Shown: one piece after another, positions 46,156 through 58,500 of the stretch
Numbering within the stretch: position 1 is the stretch's first letter
Layout of the letters: each line of letters starts with the position of its first letter
DNA from: Lutraria lutraria
Lineage: Eukaryota; Mollusca; Bivalvia; Venerida; Mactridae
NCBI GenBank assembly: GCA_964023205.1
Contig: OZ026845.1
Span: forward strand, 11,852,001-11,916,000
Reading direction: 5' to 3'
Length of the DNA stretch: 64,000 bases
Position numbers and translations under genes: made by a program
Notes under the pieces: model-generated
What the model saw: only the letters and a program-made list of their open reading frames with translations
Databases searched by the model: none
What the model was told of the DNA's origin: nothing

Positions 46156-46238
46156 AAGCTTGTCAGAAAATTGTTGGGGAAAGAATGCAATAAACATTTT
46201 TTATCACATTCTTTCCCCAACAATTTTCTGACAAGCTT
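46156..46238. repeat. Perfect 32-bp inverted repeat
   Basis: The arms 46156-46187 (AAGCTTGTCAGAAAATTGTT..) and 46207-46238 are exact reverse complements with a 19-base T-rich loop. As RNA on either strand this would be a stable hairpin. No mismatch is seen, which suggests recent origin or conservation of pairing. Confidence 0.8.
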
Positions 46239-46348
46239 AAAAAATCCATTTTACTCTGCAGTCAAACATGTGAACATTATAATTCAAATGCCAGCATAGT
46301 GAGAGAGTACATTTTTTGCACATGTGGCCTCTAAGCAGTTGCTTATAT

Positions 46349-46495
46349 ACAGTCAACCCTGACTGTGAACAAAGGCCACCTTTTTGAAAGACATGATGTG
46401 GCCCTTATTGACAGGTGGCTTTATTAAGGATGTTTTTTTAAAGATTGGCCTTATTCACAAGATTGCATTTATTTGGAGATGGCTGATATCACAGT
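46349..46495 (+). repeat. MITE family A, copy 4
   Basis: It starts ACAGTCAACCCTGACTGTGA and contains AACAAAGGCCACC. Its far end merges with the first unit of the 66-bp array, so the array may have grown from the MITE border. Confidence 0.55.
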
Positions 46496-47484
46496 TATAA
46501 CTGTACATCAATAACTTAGTGCTATATACTATCTTCAAGCTTCAGTTAGTGATCTTTATGCTATAACTGTACATCAATAACTTAGTGCTATATCCTATCT
46601 TCAAGCTTCAGTTAGTGATCTTTATGCTATAACTGTACATCAATAACTTAGTGCTATATCCTATCTTCAAGCTTCAGTTAGTGATCTTTATGCTATAACT
46701 GTACATCAATAACTTAGTGCTATATCCTATCTTCAAGCTTCAGTTAGTGATCTTTATGCTATAACTGTACATCAATAACTTAGTGCTATATCCTATCTTC
46801 AAGCTTCAGTTAGTGATCTTTATGCTATAACTGTACATCAATAACTTAGTGCTATATCCTTTCTTCAAGCTTCAGTTAGTGATCTTTATGCTATAACTGT
46901 ACATCAATAACTTAGTGCTATATCCTATCTTCAAGGTTCAGTTAGTGATCTTTATGCTATAACTGTACATCAATAACTTAGTGCTATATCCTATCTTCAA
47001 GGTTCAGTTAGTGATCTTTATGCTATAACTGTACATCAATAACTTAGTGCTATATACTATCTTCAAGCTTCAGTTAGTGATCTTTATGCTATAACTGTAC
47101 ATCAATAACTTAGTGCTATATACTATCTTCAAGGTTCAGTTAGTGATCTTTATGCTATAACTGTACATCAATAACTTAGTGCTATATCCTATCTTCAAGC
47201 TTCAGTTAGTGATCTTTATGCTATAACTGTACATCAATAACTTAGTGCTATATACTATCTTCAAGCTTCAGTTAGTGATCTTTATGCTATAACTGTACAT
47301 CAATAACTTAGTGCTATATCCTATCTTCAAGCTTCAGTTAGTGATCTTTATGCTATAACTGTACATCAATAACTTAGTGCTATATCCTATCTTCAAGCTT
47401 CAGTTAGTGATCTTTATGCTATAACTGTACATCAATAACTTAGTGCTATATCCTATCTTCAAGCTTCAGTTAGTGATCTTTATG
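46495..47484. repeat. 66-bp tandem array, 15 copies
   Basis: Units begin with CTATAACTGTACATCAATAA at 46561, 46627 and every 66 bases after that; the first unit, at 46495, has T for C. They are nearly identical. Two variable sites (A or C in TATAT(A/C)CTATC, and C or G in CAAG(C/G)TTC) occur in all four combinations. Every frame contains stops, so it is not coding. Confidence 0.95.
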
Positions 47485-47940
47485 CTAAGGGCATAGATTT
47501 CCTAATGTTTTAATGTTCTTATCAAAACCAATGTTTAATTTTTCCACTGGAATTTCTGAAACAATTCCTACCATTTTTCATTTTTTTCAATTGTATGTAC
47601 CTTGCCTGATTTCTGTTGATTCTCGTGGCAACCAGCCTACTTTGACTCATTTGGAAGAGCATTCAGTCTATGACTCTCAGGTTTTCAAGTTCAGTCTCTG
47701 CACACACCGCACATGAGTCCTAGGTTAAAACTTGAGAACAGTCTCACAGCTCAATTTCATTCTCAAAGTGTTATGGTTGAAAAGTTAAGAGCTGATTAAT
47801 GTTAATACACAATCATGTTCAGGTATATTATGTGGCCAAAATAATGCATCAGTTGTATCAATATTGCCTGATCCAAATTAATTTAGAAACATTAAATGAC
47901 ATTAAGAGATCGATCTCAAGTTTTATAACCCTTGGGCACG
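47485..47940 (+). repeat. SINE-like repeat family E, copy 2
   Basis: A tRNA-like head (CATTTGGAAGAGCATTCAG with GGTTTTCAAGTTCAGTCTC, about 47640-47700) is followed by a body matching 15060-15325 (GTTGAAAAGTTAAGAGCTGA, TTTATAACCCTTGGG). The short open frame at 47513-47716 is not a gene. Confidence 0.45.
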
Positions 47941-49879
47941 GGCTCTACATAAATGAGCTGGTATTTTGCTGATCTTTCATCTTGAAAGCTACTTGTTGGG
48001 AGCAAGCTTCGTGCTAGTGCAGAATCAAGGAATACTGGTTAGATTAATTGCCTGCTTGTATTTAATTGAAATACTTAAAGAAAGAGTAAAACCAAAAACA
48101 GAATTTGAAAAAATATTTATTACTACTTAATTATGTCTCCTATAGTAGGCAGATTCGTTCTTTGACTCTTCTACAAGTCTATGTAACATTGATTTTCATA
48201 ATGCTGTATGACTCAATTCCTGTTGGGTAAAACAAGTACATTTTGTACATCATAAAATACTTAAAGTTTTCATGGTACCAGTGTTTAAGATCTGTTGCAG
48301 ATTTTATTGAAAAAGTGTCAGTGAATAATAGTGTATCATCTCCACTATTTTATTTTTCACAAGGTTTCATTGTGTAAATGCTAGATATCTGTCATTCAAT
48401 AAACTTACTAATATACCACTAATGGCTGTTAATAATGGTTTATTATGAAGCCTCACTGTTTATTTCTCCTGCAATATATGTGATCAATATTCCAATAATA
48501 TTGGCCAAAGGTATTCTGGAAGATTTATATGGTAGCCGAATCTTTCATGCTTTGATTATCAGCTGTCAACTTAGTGACTCATTCATGCTTCGTGCATTGC
48601 AAATTAAGCAGTTTGATTTCCTCCAGCTAAACAGTGAGCAACAAATTGTCTAAGTTTTTCTGCTCTTAATGGCATAAAAATTATTTGATATGCAAATTCA
48701 TTTCTTCCCCTTGATGTGAAATTATTTTTGGCATGGAAATTATAACAACGGGATTCTGTGTTCAGCTTTTAGATGAAAAGATTTGAGATCGCGAGGCATA
48801 GAAAATTACACAACTGCTTCCTGTCAAATCTTTTGTTTTTATCATTTTTTAGAAAAAGGCGTGTTATTATCTTTTCAATCAGATTTGAATATGCTGTTTT
48901 TTTGTTTTAATAGTTATGGTTAATATTAAATTTTGCATGTTTGAGCCCAGTTTGTTCAAAATTATAGATACTTCTTGTGTTAAAATTTAAAAAAAGAATA
49001 GTGATTACTAAAAATGACTTCAGAATGATTTTTCCTATTTTTGTTCACTAGTTTGACTGTTACGATGTAAAAACGACACAATAAATAAATTAACCTATGA
49101 ATCAACAATGAGTTATACATATTTACCATTAATAGAAAAAGTGAGTTAGAAAAGTTGACAAAAATAACATAAATTCTAAATTAGGATGTTTCTGTGTAGC
49201 ATTGAATCTGGAAATAGAAAATTGTAGTACCAGTATATGTTGCATAATGCTTGAATTATAAAGGCTTGAAATATTTTCTAATGATAGAAAAAATATTCGA
49301 TAAGAATATAAAAACCATAACAGTTTAAAATCAAGACAATATCAGCTTAAGGTTTTAATTATCTGGTCATAAATTGCTTCACAAACCTTATTAAAAGCTA
49401 GCACTAAAGTTTCTTTAATCAATTTTCTCAGGTTCATTAAGAACACTTGATGATAAATGTGTGAAACACTTTCCTCACTTTGGTATTGAATTTTGATTAT
49501 TGATGTTGTAAAATGATTCTTTATGCTAACATAGTATTAGTTAATCTTATCATCTTTATGTGGCTGTAAATGGCAATCAAGTTTTAAAATGCCATAAAAT
49601 CTAGAAATTGTGTACCTACTCTTGTCTTCAATGTAGATTTACTAGGTATAGGTCACTATGGTCAAGATATAGATTTAAAGACTTCTTTCTTACTGGTTCC
49701 AGATTCTATTATGTCGCAGTTATTTTTACAATAAAATGAAATTATGTGTAGTAAAGTTAAAAGTTTTAATGTTATAGGACTGTCCCCAGTTTACTAACAT
49801 CTGATTACTCAATAAATAACCGTAATGTAACATAGACTTAACCATAGTCCTATTGTCATCATATCAAATTTCGGTTTAA
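47941..49879. other. Gene-free AT-rich stretch
   Basis: I see no exon, RNA gene or clear repeat here beyond simple AT-rich sequence. The open frame at 48435-48653 has no recognisable family or splice context. Confidence 0.4.
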
Positions 49880-49984
49880 GGCCCAGTGGTCTCATTAAAA
49901 CAGGTTATAGTGCGCCTGATTTGTAACCTGGCTTGGCAGGTCATATTCTTCCATGAAAATAGAAATCCTCCAATAAATTAAACT

Positions 49985-50420
49985 TGTTTTGTGAATCGGC
50001 CTCCTTAAATGACTGAAAAATTGTTGAGAAATGGCCATAAATGTCCTACAAATGTTAACCATCATTAGACAATGGGTCGCATGTGACACCCATGGCTGTA
50101 GTTCCATGGTCAAGGTAACACTTCGAGTTCAAAGGTAATGATTTGGGTCTTAAATTTTGCTGTGTCCATTCTGTAAGTTTGTCATTGATTGGATGATTTT
50201 GACACAAATGTTAACCATGATTAGACGATATATAGTATGTGCAACATCCTTTCCTGTTGCCCCAAGGTTTAAATCAAACTTAAAATTCAAAGGTCATAAT
50301 TTGGATATTTTTGCCATGTCTGCTCTGTAACTCCATCATTCATCGGATAATTTTGAAATAATTTACCACTAATGTTAAACATCACTAGATGATGTGTTCC
50401 ATGCAACATCCATGGGTTAA
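49985..50420. repeat. Third ~160-bp tandem array, about 2.5 diverged units
   Basis: AATGTTAACCAT and variants recur at 50051, 50207 and 50371 (spacing 156 and 164 bp). Each is followed by AGACGAT- or AGATGATG-type sequence and CAACATCC, and preceded by TCATTGATTGGATGATTTTG or a variant. The units are much more diverged than the other arrays. Confidence 0.6.
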
Positions 50421-52107
50421 TGTAAAAATTCAGTATTTCATTTTGTGTGTGCTCATTTTCTTGGAAGAAATCAAGTTCGCATCTTTAAGTAGTATCTGAA
50501 AAACCTTTATTCCTCAGACTTCAAACATTTGTATTGAGATATTCAACACTCCTGTGTCAAAGCTCTAAGCTTATATATTGTATTAAAGGAACAGAGGTGG
50601 TACAAATTTCAAATGTTTGTCATGTAAAAAAATCCAGGCTTGAGGTTAAAAGCTAGAGTTACTGAATTATTGTCACACACAATTAGTAGGATTAAATCAT
50701 AATTTTCTCTTTCAAGCATTCCAGATGCTGTATTAATAAACAATTAATAATCAAGTAATGCAATGGTGGCTCCATGGTAACACTCCAATGGTTAATATAA
50801 TTAATAAACGCACTAACTTGTGCTCGATTTGTATTGATTGGTGAAATTACTTGAAACATCCAATCATTGAGTAAAACTCTTTGTTTCAGAACAGAACATC
50901 AAACGCAGTAGAGAATTATTGCATCTTTGTTGCCTGACATTTGTTAAAAGGAGTGACTGATAATATAATGTTGATAAGCATGCATAGTGCCATCCAGTCA
51001 GTGTTGTGGTCAATAAATTTAGCTCTACAGTAATAATTATGCTGGAACCTGATCATACTGTATTATGTGGGTGAAAAAAGAACTGATGATATGGCATTAC
51101 CATCTCGGATATTATTAGACTGAATACTTGGACTGACTTTAATTCAATGTGATATCTCTCAAACAAGGAGTCATGTTGACCCCTTCAATTGGATTTGTAA
51201 AGATTAATCAAAGTGCTGAAAGTACTCATAGAAACTGAACTTATACATACTAGACTGCGCTGCAACATGGATTGGGAACTAGTTTAACAATTCCATGGTG
51301 GATGCAAAAAAAATTAGTACTTCATTTGCATCAAAATTATGCTTGCCACACTAGCAATGGCTATGGGAAGCTGAACAATTGTTCAGTTGCCAAAAAGTGA
51401 TATCTACACATATTGTACATCACATATGATCAACTATATTGTATTTACACTAGTAATATAATGAGAATCCACCAATACATATTTTTGTGTTCAGTTTTAA
51501 CTGCTTTAATATTGTAAGGCCTAAAAAATATTTGGTTTTATTTACATGCTCATTAAAATAGATTGGGTAGGTCTGGATGTTTTTATGGCTCTTGAAAGCC
51601 TGTGGAAAGGTAAAAGAAGTGAGAATAAAGTTGTACCATTGCTTGAAACTAATAAAGTCTAGAGTTATTGGGGTGGGGGGAATTAGGGTAAGTCAGGAAA
51701 CCTGAGAAACAGACAACTTTTTATGCCATACAATGTATATTACTCACAATATGCAAGACAGTTTGGGGCGTCCGGTGCAACAGAATAGTAGATAGCTCAT
51801 TAGGAGAAGCATTGGGTCTACGGACGTCATGTGTGTGGTTCAAAGCTGCTTTAAAAGTTTACTTATGTACCACAGAAATACTGTCTTAAGCAGGCATTAA
51901 TCTAGTAATTGACAAAATGTTATTTTCTGATTACTCAGGATATGTTTAACCTAACATAATTACAATGTATATACATTTTGTAGATAAATTCACTGAACTT
52001 TTATACTATAAAAGTTTTAAACTGTTTGGTAGACAAAATAACTATCAGGAGCCTCTAACTGTTCTGTTTTCGATAACTTACATATTCTGAATTGAAATGA
52101 GAGCCGC
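50421..52107. other. Gene-free stretch
   Basis: AT-rich intergenic DNA. A weak tRNA-like segment lies near 51768-51860 (GTCCGGTGCAACAGAATAG, GTGTGTGGTTCAAAGC). No exon is recognised. Confidence 0.35.
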
Positions 52108-52260
52108 AGACGTGGTCCAGTTGTTATTGCGATGGATTTGTAATCCGGTTATCTTGATTGGTTTGATTCCCAGTCGCGACAGGTCATAATACCCTTCCAT
52201 GAAAATTGACAACAATGACAATGTTCCTCCTCATGTGAAGAAGTTGCCAGTTCCTATAGG
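52108..52260 (+). repeat. tRNA-derived SINE family 2, copy 2
   Basis: The head CGTGGTCCAGTTGTTATTGC with GGTTTGATTCCCAGTCGCGA carries box A- and box B-like blocks, and TTCCATGAAAAT follows as in the copy at 43388-43500. Confidence 0.5.
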
Positions 52261-52657
52261 GGAAGGAGAATTTAGTACAGTAGAGTGGAAAGAGTATTGT
52301 CCATAGAAACTTGAAGCAGCCGCCGGATAATAACCATTATAATACTTCACTCCCATTTCCAATGTAAAGTGGACTATACCTGAGTGGGCATTTATATTTA
52401 GTAACACATTTTAGTAACACATGTGAAGAAATGATGCACTGACAGTTCAAACAGATTTTTCCATTTATTTGACAAGTTGTTCTTAATATAATCTGTTCAA
52501 GATTGTAGATTCAACTTGAAAATACTTTTTAATTAATCCATAGTTTCGTTTACAGAGTTTGAAGCGCTAGTAAAAGCTTGATAGTCTATGTAATGTTATT
52601 GCTTATTAAAAATTGTTGTGACATCATATTTTTCTTTTTATATTTCTATGAAATCTT

Positions 52658-52786
52658 CGGTATAATAAAATAAATATCACGTTTCTGAGAGGGCGTTATT
52701 AAAAATCACCAGCCTGCCTCGGTCAACATCATTTTTCTGACAATTTTTAATAACGCCCTCTGAGAAATGAGTTATTTATATATTGT
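52658..52786. mobile_element. Palindromic MITE family C, copy 2
   Basis: The left edge (52658-52680) is the perfect reverse complement of 14109-14131. The arms TCTGAGAGGGCGTTATTAAA and TTTAATAACGCCCTCTGAGA form a hairpin around CCTGCCTCGGTCAACAT. The hairpin arms differ from those in copy 1, while the edges and the CCTCGGTC centre are shared. Confidence 0.65.
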
Positions 52787-53129
52787 ATGACTGAAAATTT
52801 TTTGAAAGACATTGTTAAACCCAAATTAGAACTTATTCAAGTGAAAGACGACCTGGGGTATGCATGGCCATTACTTATAATACTAATGTGATTTTTATTT
52901 CCTCTATGTTTCTCATTTCTGAGATATGATGTTTTGTTTGATATTGTAGATGTCTGAGGAAGTTCTCAAATGAATCAAAAGTGTATTAAGTTTAGATCAC
53001 CATGAAATAAAACCTCTTATATGTCTACAATCCATCATTTGAACTATCACAGAGGATTTCAGATAAAATCAAATGAAAATTACACCAAGATTTGCATCTG
53101 CTTTAACCCACCCACATGTGGTTATAAAT

Positions 53130-53312
53130 ACAGTAAAACCTGCAATAGCAGCCACTTCTGAGTAAAGGCCAACCTATGCATAAAGACAATTCTTTAAAAA
53201 CTGTCATTGATTAATTTGAACAAAATGTCCTCTGAATAAAGGTCACCTGTCAGTAAATGTCACATGATGTCTTTTCCAAGGGTGGCCTCTTTCCACATGT
53301 TTGACAGATTTT
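53130..53312 (-). repeat. MITE family A, copy 5
   Basis: The element starts ACAGTAAAACCTGCAATAGC and ends CCACATGTTTGACAG, with CTCTGAATAAAGGTCACC inside. Confidence 0.6.
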
Positions 53313-55082
53313 GTTACATCTGAATCTTAATTACAAATATGAATGAGTCAGTTTTATGTAAAAAGATATTTCCTATTAGGCCACATCTACGGATTTACAT
53401 TATATTTGTTTCTCATGCCATCAGACGGTTCTCAGATCAGGTAAAGATTTCACTGAAACAACCATCATCATTATTATATAGTACATTAGGACTAAAATCT
53501 TGTCTGGGTGCATGGGTTTTCTGTGATTAATTTAAAACCAAAATCTGTGCAATTTAGCTTACTTTATGTAGTCTTTCAATGAAACCATTTTAGCAAGTTG
53601 TGCCAATGAATGACTAGTAGCATCTTCCTATAATGATACCATTTTTATTAATATCAATATTATACAAAAGATTGTATGCATTTTTGTAGACTGGACCAGG
53701 GTTTTGACCATCAGTGTACATGTTTGCCTAATTAATAGTGTCCTGTTCCAACTTCTTAATCAAGGGGATGGAAAAAAGAAATATGATAATTTTGCCTCAG
53801 CTACCAAGTCCATATACAAGGGGTGATCTAGAATAAACAGGATTTATTAACAATATACCACCTGTATCTCATTTTTTCTGCATATATAACTATCAACTTG
53901 TACATTCATTCTAATAAGTCCATTTAAGTCTGTAAGAATTAAGAGATGAGACCCTGATGTTATGTACGGTACTGATATTTTTCTATTTTATTCAAGCTTA
54001 AGAACTTATTTCTTGCAATTTATGGTATTTTTGCAGTCAAAAATTGATTTTCCATATTTCTTCCTGGATACTTTGGTCAACTTCTCCACATGAATTACAT
54101 GGATTAGTGACAGAAGATGAACAGCATTAGACACAATTATATCTTACACTGCTCAACTTTTATAATCGGTCGACATAAATTATACAGTCTTTTCTAAATA
54201 TTTTGTGAGAAGGTCCATCGCTTACTGTACAGATGCATCATATACTTAATGTCACTTAATTGATTCTATCAAAAGCAATACTTATTCTGAAATATAAGGA
54301 CATAATTATTAGTCTTTTGTCTTTGTTTGTTTGAAATATTTAATTTTGTCATTAAATATTTATAAAATAACAAAAAATCAAGGTGACCAGTTATAAAAGT
54401 AGAGCAGTGTAAACCTTGGCATGAGTTGGGTCCAGAATTTATTAGTCTTTCCTCATGCCTAGCTGGCCTTATAATAGAGAGAAACCTATGTAAAACATAC
54501 ATACAAATTATCCTTGTAATAAAATTAAATTTTCAGTGATTTAATAAGGCTAAAAAACAGTCCCCAATGGAAGGAGAGTTTTGCACTTTAAAGTACAAAT
54601 GATCATTGATGACAATATAAATATTTAGTCTGATATAAATCTGTAAACTGAAGTGAATACCTATGGTAAAATCACTTCATAGAATAAGCAATCACGATGT
54701 TCTAGGAAAATAAGATTTATTGCATGAGATAAAAGGATGACTCAGATGGTTCATCTACAGTGTTAATTATAGGAAATAAAACAGACACAATTTATCAGGT
54801 TAAGAGTAAGTTAGGACCTACTGCAAGAATTATGTTTAAAACACAACACTGCATTGTGTGGTCTCATAGAAAGTATGGTTATCTGTTAGGAGCAGAAGTT
54901 TTGTCTTATAACTCTACTTGGTAAATATTCCCCAACAGCAAGCAGCTCAATTCTTATTCTATTTTAATAGAAATATTGACAGTTAAGTTTAATATTTCTT
55001 GTGGTCTATTTTTTTTCAGACAATATGTTAACTTCCATGGTGTTTGCATTTATCATTCGTACTGGCAGTCCTTTCTTTTTCT

Positions 55083-55101
55083 CCCCCCCCCCCCCCCCCC
55101 C
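55083..55101 (+). repeat. Homopolymer of 19 C
   Basis: An uninterrupted C run follows a T-rich tract. The length is prone to sequencing error. The minus strand could form G-quadruplex structures. Confidence 0.8.
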
Positions 55102-55352
55102 GAGGCAACACTCAATATAGGGGCTGTATGAATAATACAGAGGTCACAGTTCGAGTCCAGAGATAAATTTATGCCACTCCATGACTCAGTAAATGCCAAC
55201 CTTAGTTTAATCCCCAATTGCTTCCATACGATACATAATGTAGTAAACAGGCAGTTACAATAACAATAAATACAGTGAATGTTGAGGAATGGGTTGGTTT
55301 GGAATGGTGCCTTGCCAATGACACAACCTGGGAACCATACATGATAGAAATA

Positions 55353-55532
55353 CATTCAAACCTTTAAACAGAATTAAGCCGTCATTGGGAAAGACTTCTG
55401 CCCTTTATTAACAGGTGGCTTTTTATTCAGAGGTAATTTTGTTCTAATTAATGACGGTTATTAAAAGAATGACCTTTATTCACAGGGTGATCTTTAATTG
55501 GAGGTAGCCGCTAACACAGGTTTGACTGTAAT
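55353..55532 (+). repeat. MITE family A, copy 6
   Basis: The element contains GGTGGCTTTTTATTCAGAGG and ends ACACAGGTTTGACTGTA, in the same orientation as copy 2. Confidence 0.6.
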
Positions 55533-58500
55533 TTTGGAAGACTGCATGAATGTGTCCTCAATTAGATAAACCTCATTAATATAGCTTTCATTTAGTTATT
55601 TATTATTACAACAGTATTTCTACAGGACAACGGATTTAACTGCTAAACAGGATTCATGGTTAATTGATACAAAGGTGATTATTCATAAAACTCCACTTTA
55701 AATCATTAGAATCAAATTCACATGAAATATTGAAATTTCAAGTCGTACATGATTAGAATTTTCCCTTCTGTATTTTAAGGAGAAAAAATCTTTTTTATGT
55801 AAATGTGATTGTTTATTGATTTCAATGACTTCACAAAAATGCAAGAAACAGTGAAAATTATGCTACTGAAGCAGCTTCTGACCTAGACAATGCACATTTA
55901 ATATCATCCTTATTCCAATGGGACCTCTAATATGAATGAAAACCGTCTTCAGACAGACTATAGAAATGAAAAAACAGATTAAAGTGATGGGTTTATTACA
56001 TTAGACTGAAATTACATGTAATGTACAAAGATAAATCTAACATACAGAAAAGAATCAAAGCAAAATCATGAGTATGTGATTGCTGTAGAAAGTCATATTG
56101 AGTACAAAATACTCAAAAATAAGAAAACAAACAATAATAAAAAACAACAACGAATAAATGCACTGAAATACATTTTTTTTACAAAATTTTGACTCTTAAA
56201 AATAAGAGGATTAACAATACTTTTTAATAACAAGAACATGGTGTCAGTACATTGTTATTTTACTTTTGTGATTCATTTTACCAGGAACACATGTACTTGT
56301 AGCTCTAACAAAATTGATAGCAAAACCTTCATATTTTCATTTTATCTTTAACTTAGGGTATTCCAAGAATTACAGCTAGATGGGAGTCATTTTTTTTTCA
56401 AAAATAGGAAGTAAACATTTCTAATGAAATGAAAATAAAATGCTGTTGTACAAAGGAAGGTACTTAAGCATTAGTTGAAAACAAGGAAATTTAAAGATGA
56501 CTTAATGAACCGTTCTTAATGACACTAAATGCACATATATGCATTAAAATTATTATCACTATAAATAATGATCTATAGAAACAAAAAAAACCAACACATT
56601 CATAATTCAAAAAGATAAAAACTTATGACTAAACACATTTAACCGGTACTTCATATTTTCATAATAATAAACAAACAATTGAACAAACATACAAGATATG
56701 TTTATCACTTTCTAGTTACAATGATATAGCCATTGATAAGGTATCATACTTCAAATATTTCCACTGGGTATAAATAAATTGATAATAAAAGATTGAATTA
56801 TGCTGCCCGTTGTTCATGGACAGTGCTTTATAGATCATTTCTAACAACCCGATGCATTTTACGATTTCAACCAATTTCTTCACACAACCATTCAATCATC
56901 AAAATATTGGGAACGTTTACACATACTGATTGTCAAAATATCAAATTGAAAGGGAAAAAAACGAGGAAGTCACACACATGGATATCATAAATTTTCTCAA
57001 TGCTTTAAAACCTTTAAACATACATGCATATTCTAACCAGTGATTAAGTTTACCTTATCACAGTAATCTAATTCTTAATGCCTTTCTTATGTTAATTTAT
57101 GTTAATTTCCACTAATAACTACAAACTGTATATACATATACTTAGCACAAATTAAAGTTAACACTATAACAAACAAGGTTTTTAAGGAAAGTTACATGTT
57201 CAATAGCTTACACAAAAAAATCTTAACTAGTATAGCAGCATAAGGTTGAATACTTTTTAGCCAAAATATTTCTTCATTTGGTCATACAAAATTTTCTATG
57301 GTAATGTAAAATTGCCTTCGAATACTCTTAAAATATTCAGATAATCTTACTGAATTTCTATCAATGATCTGTCTAGTAGTTTTTTAAAGCTTGCTACATG
57401 CATAGATGTCCATTAAAATACAGTAAGGACATTTCATTATTTTGAATCACAAACATTGTATGTTTGCAGTACTTAAGTGCATGGCAAATAATTCAATTGA
57501 ATGCAACTGTAAATCAGTTCGAATGTAAAAAAGACATGAGTATATATCTTCATTGAAAACATTTGCTAACAAGAACTTATGAATCATTGATGTTAAAGGT
57601 CAAAGAAAAAATCATACACAGGCTCACACAGAAATTTACATAGATCACAAATTAACATGAGATGTTTACATGTAAAAAGAAGACAGAAAATATTGCAAAT
57701 AATCTCACGATCTTGACAGTACTTGAGAAAGGTATGATCCACAAATTAAAAAGTACCACCTTTAGATAGAGAGTTATTCAGACTGAAATTTTAACTGGAA
57801 ACAGTAAAATATGACAAGAATGGATAAGTAACACAAAACATTCTAAGATAAAACTACCGGTAATGCAAACTATTATCTCAAAAGGAACAGTTACTGACAA
57901 ATTGATATACATGTACATCAAGAATTAGAAGCCAAACTGTACTTTATTCTATAGCCAACTGCTTACCTTGTTGACTGCTTGCCTTGACAAAAGTTATGCT
58001 ATGAAATATTACAAAGGCTGGCAAATTCCACTTTGGCAATTGAGATTCAGGAAGGAAAAACACATATTTTATTCCTTTCATACTGAAAGACTCTTAACTT
58101 AGTGTTCTTAATATGGAACAAAGATAAACTCTGAACGTCATATAAAGCACAATAACTAAAAAGCAATTGTGAGTCTCAGCAGTCAGTGATCAGTAGGGAA
58201 CTCCGCAACTGAAAACTAGCATAGCATTAGTAGAGGAAATAGTTTCTTGGTACTTAAAAGGGAATGGGGATGCTTACAATATCTGAGACAATGGTAAGTT
58301 TAAGGCCATAAAAACAACATGCATCTATGTAGCTTTCAAATCAAAGAAGGTGAAAAATTAATTTACTATGAAAAAAAAACACATAAAAGTATGCCCATGA
58401 ATACTATAAAAATAATTGTCATTAATATTTTATACAACATGCACGTCTATATATATATATATGTATATAAATATATTCACGGATCTAGGATAATTCAAAG

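Noticed and set aside
46495..47484. CRISPR-like array
   Set aside because: The units are contiguous with no unique spacers, and the genome is eukaryotic.
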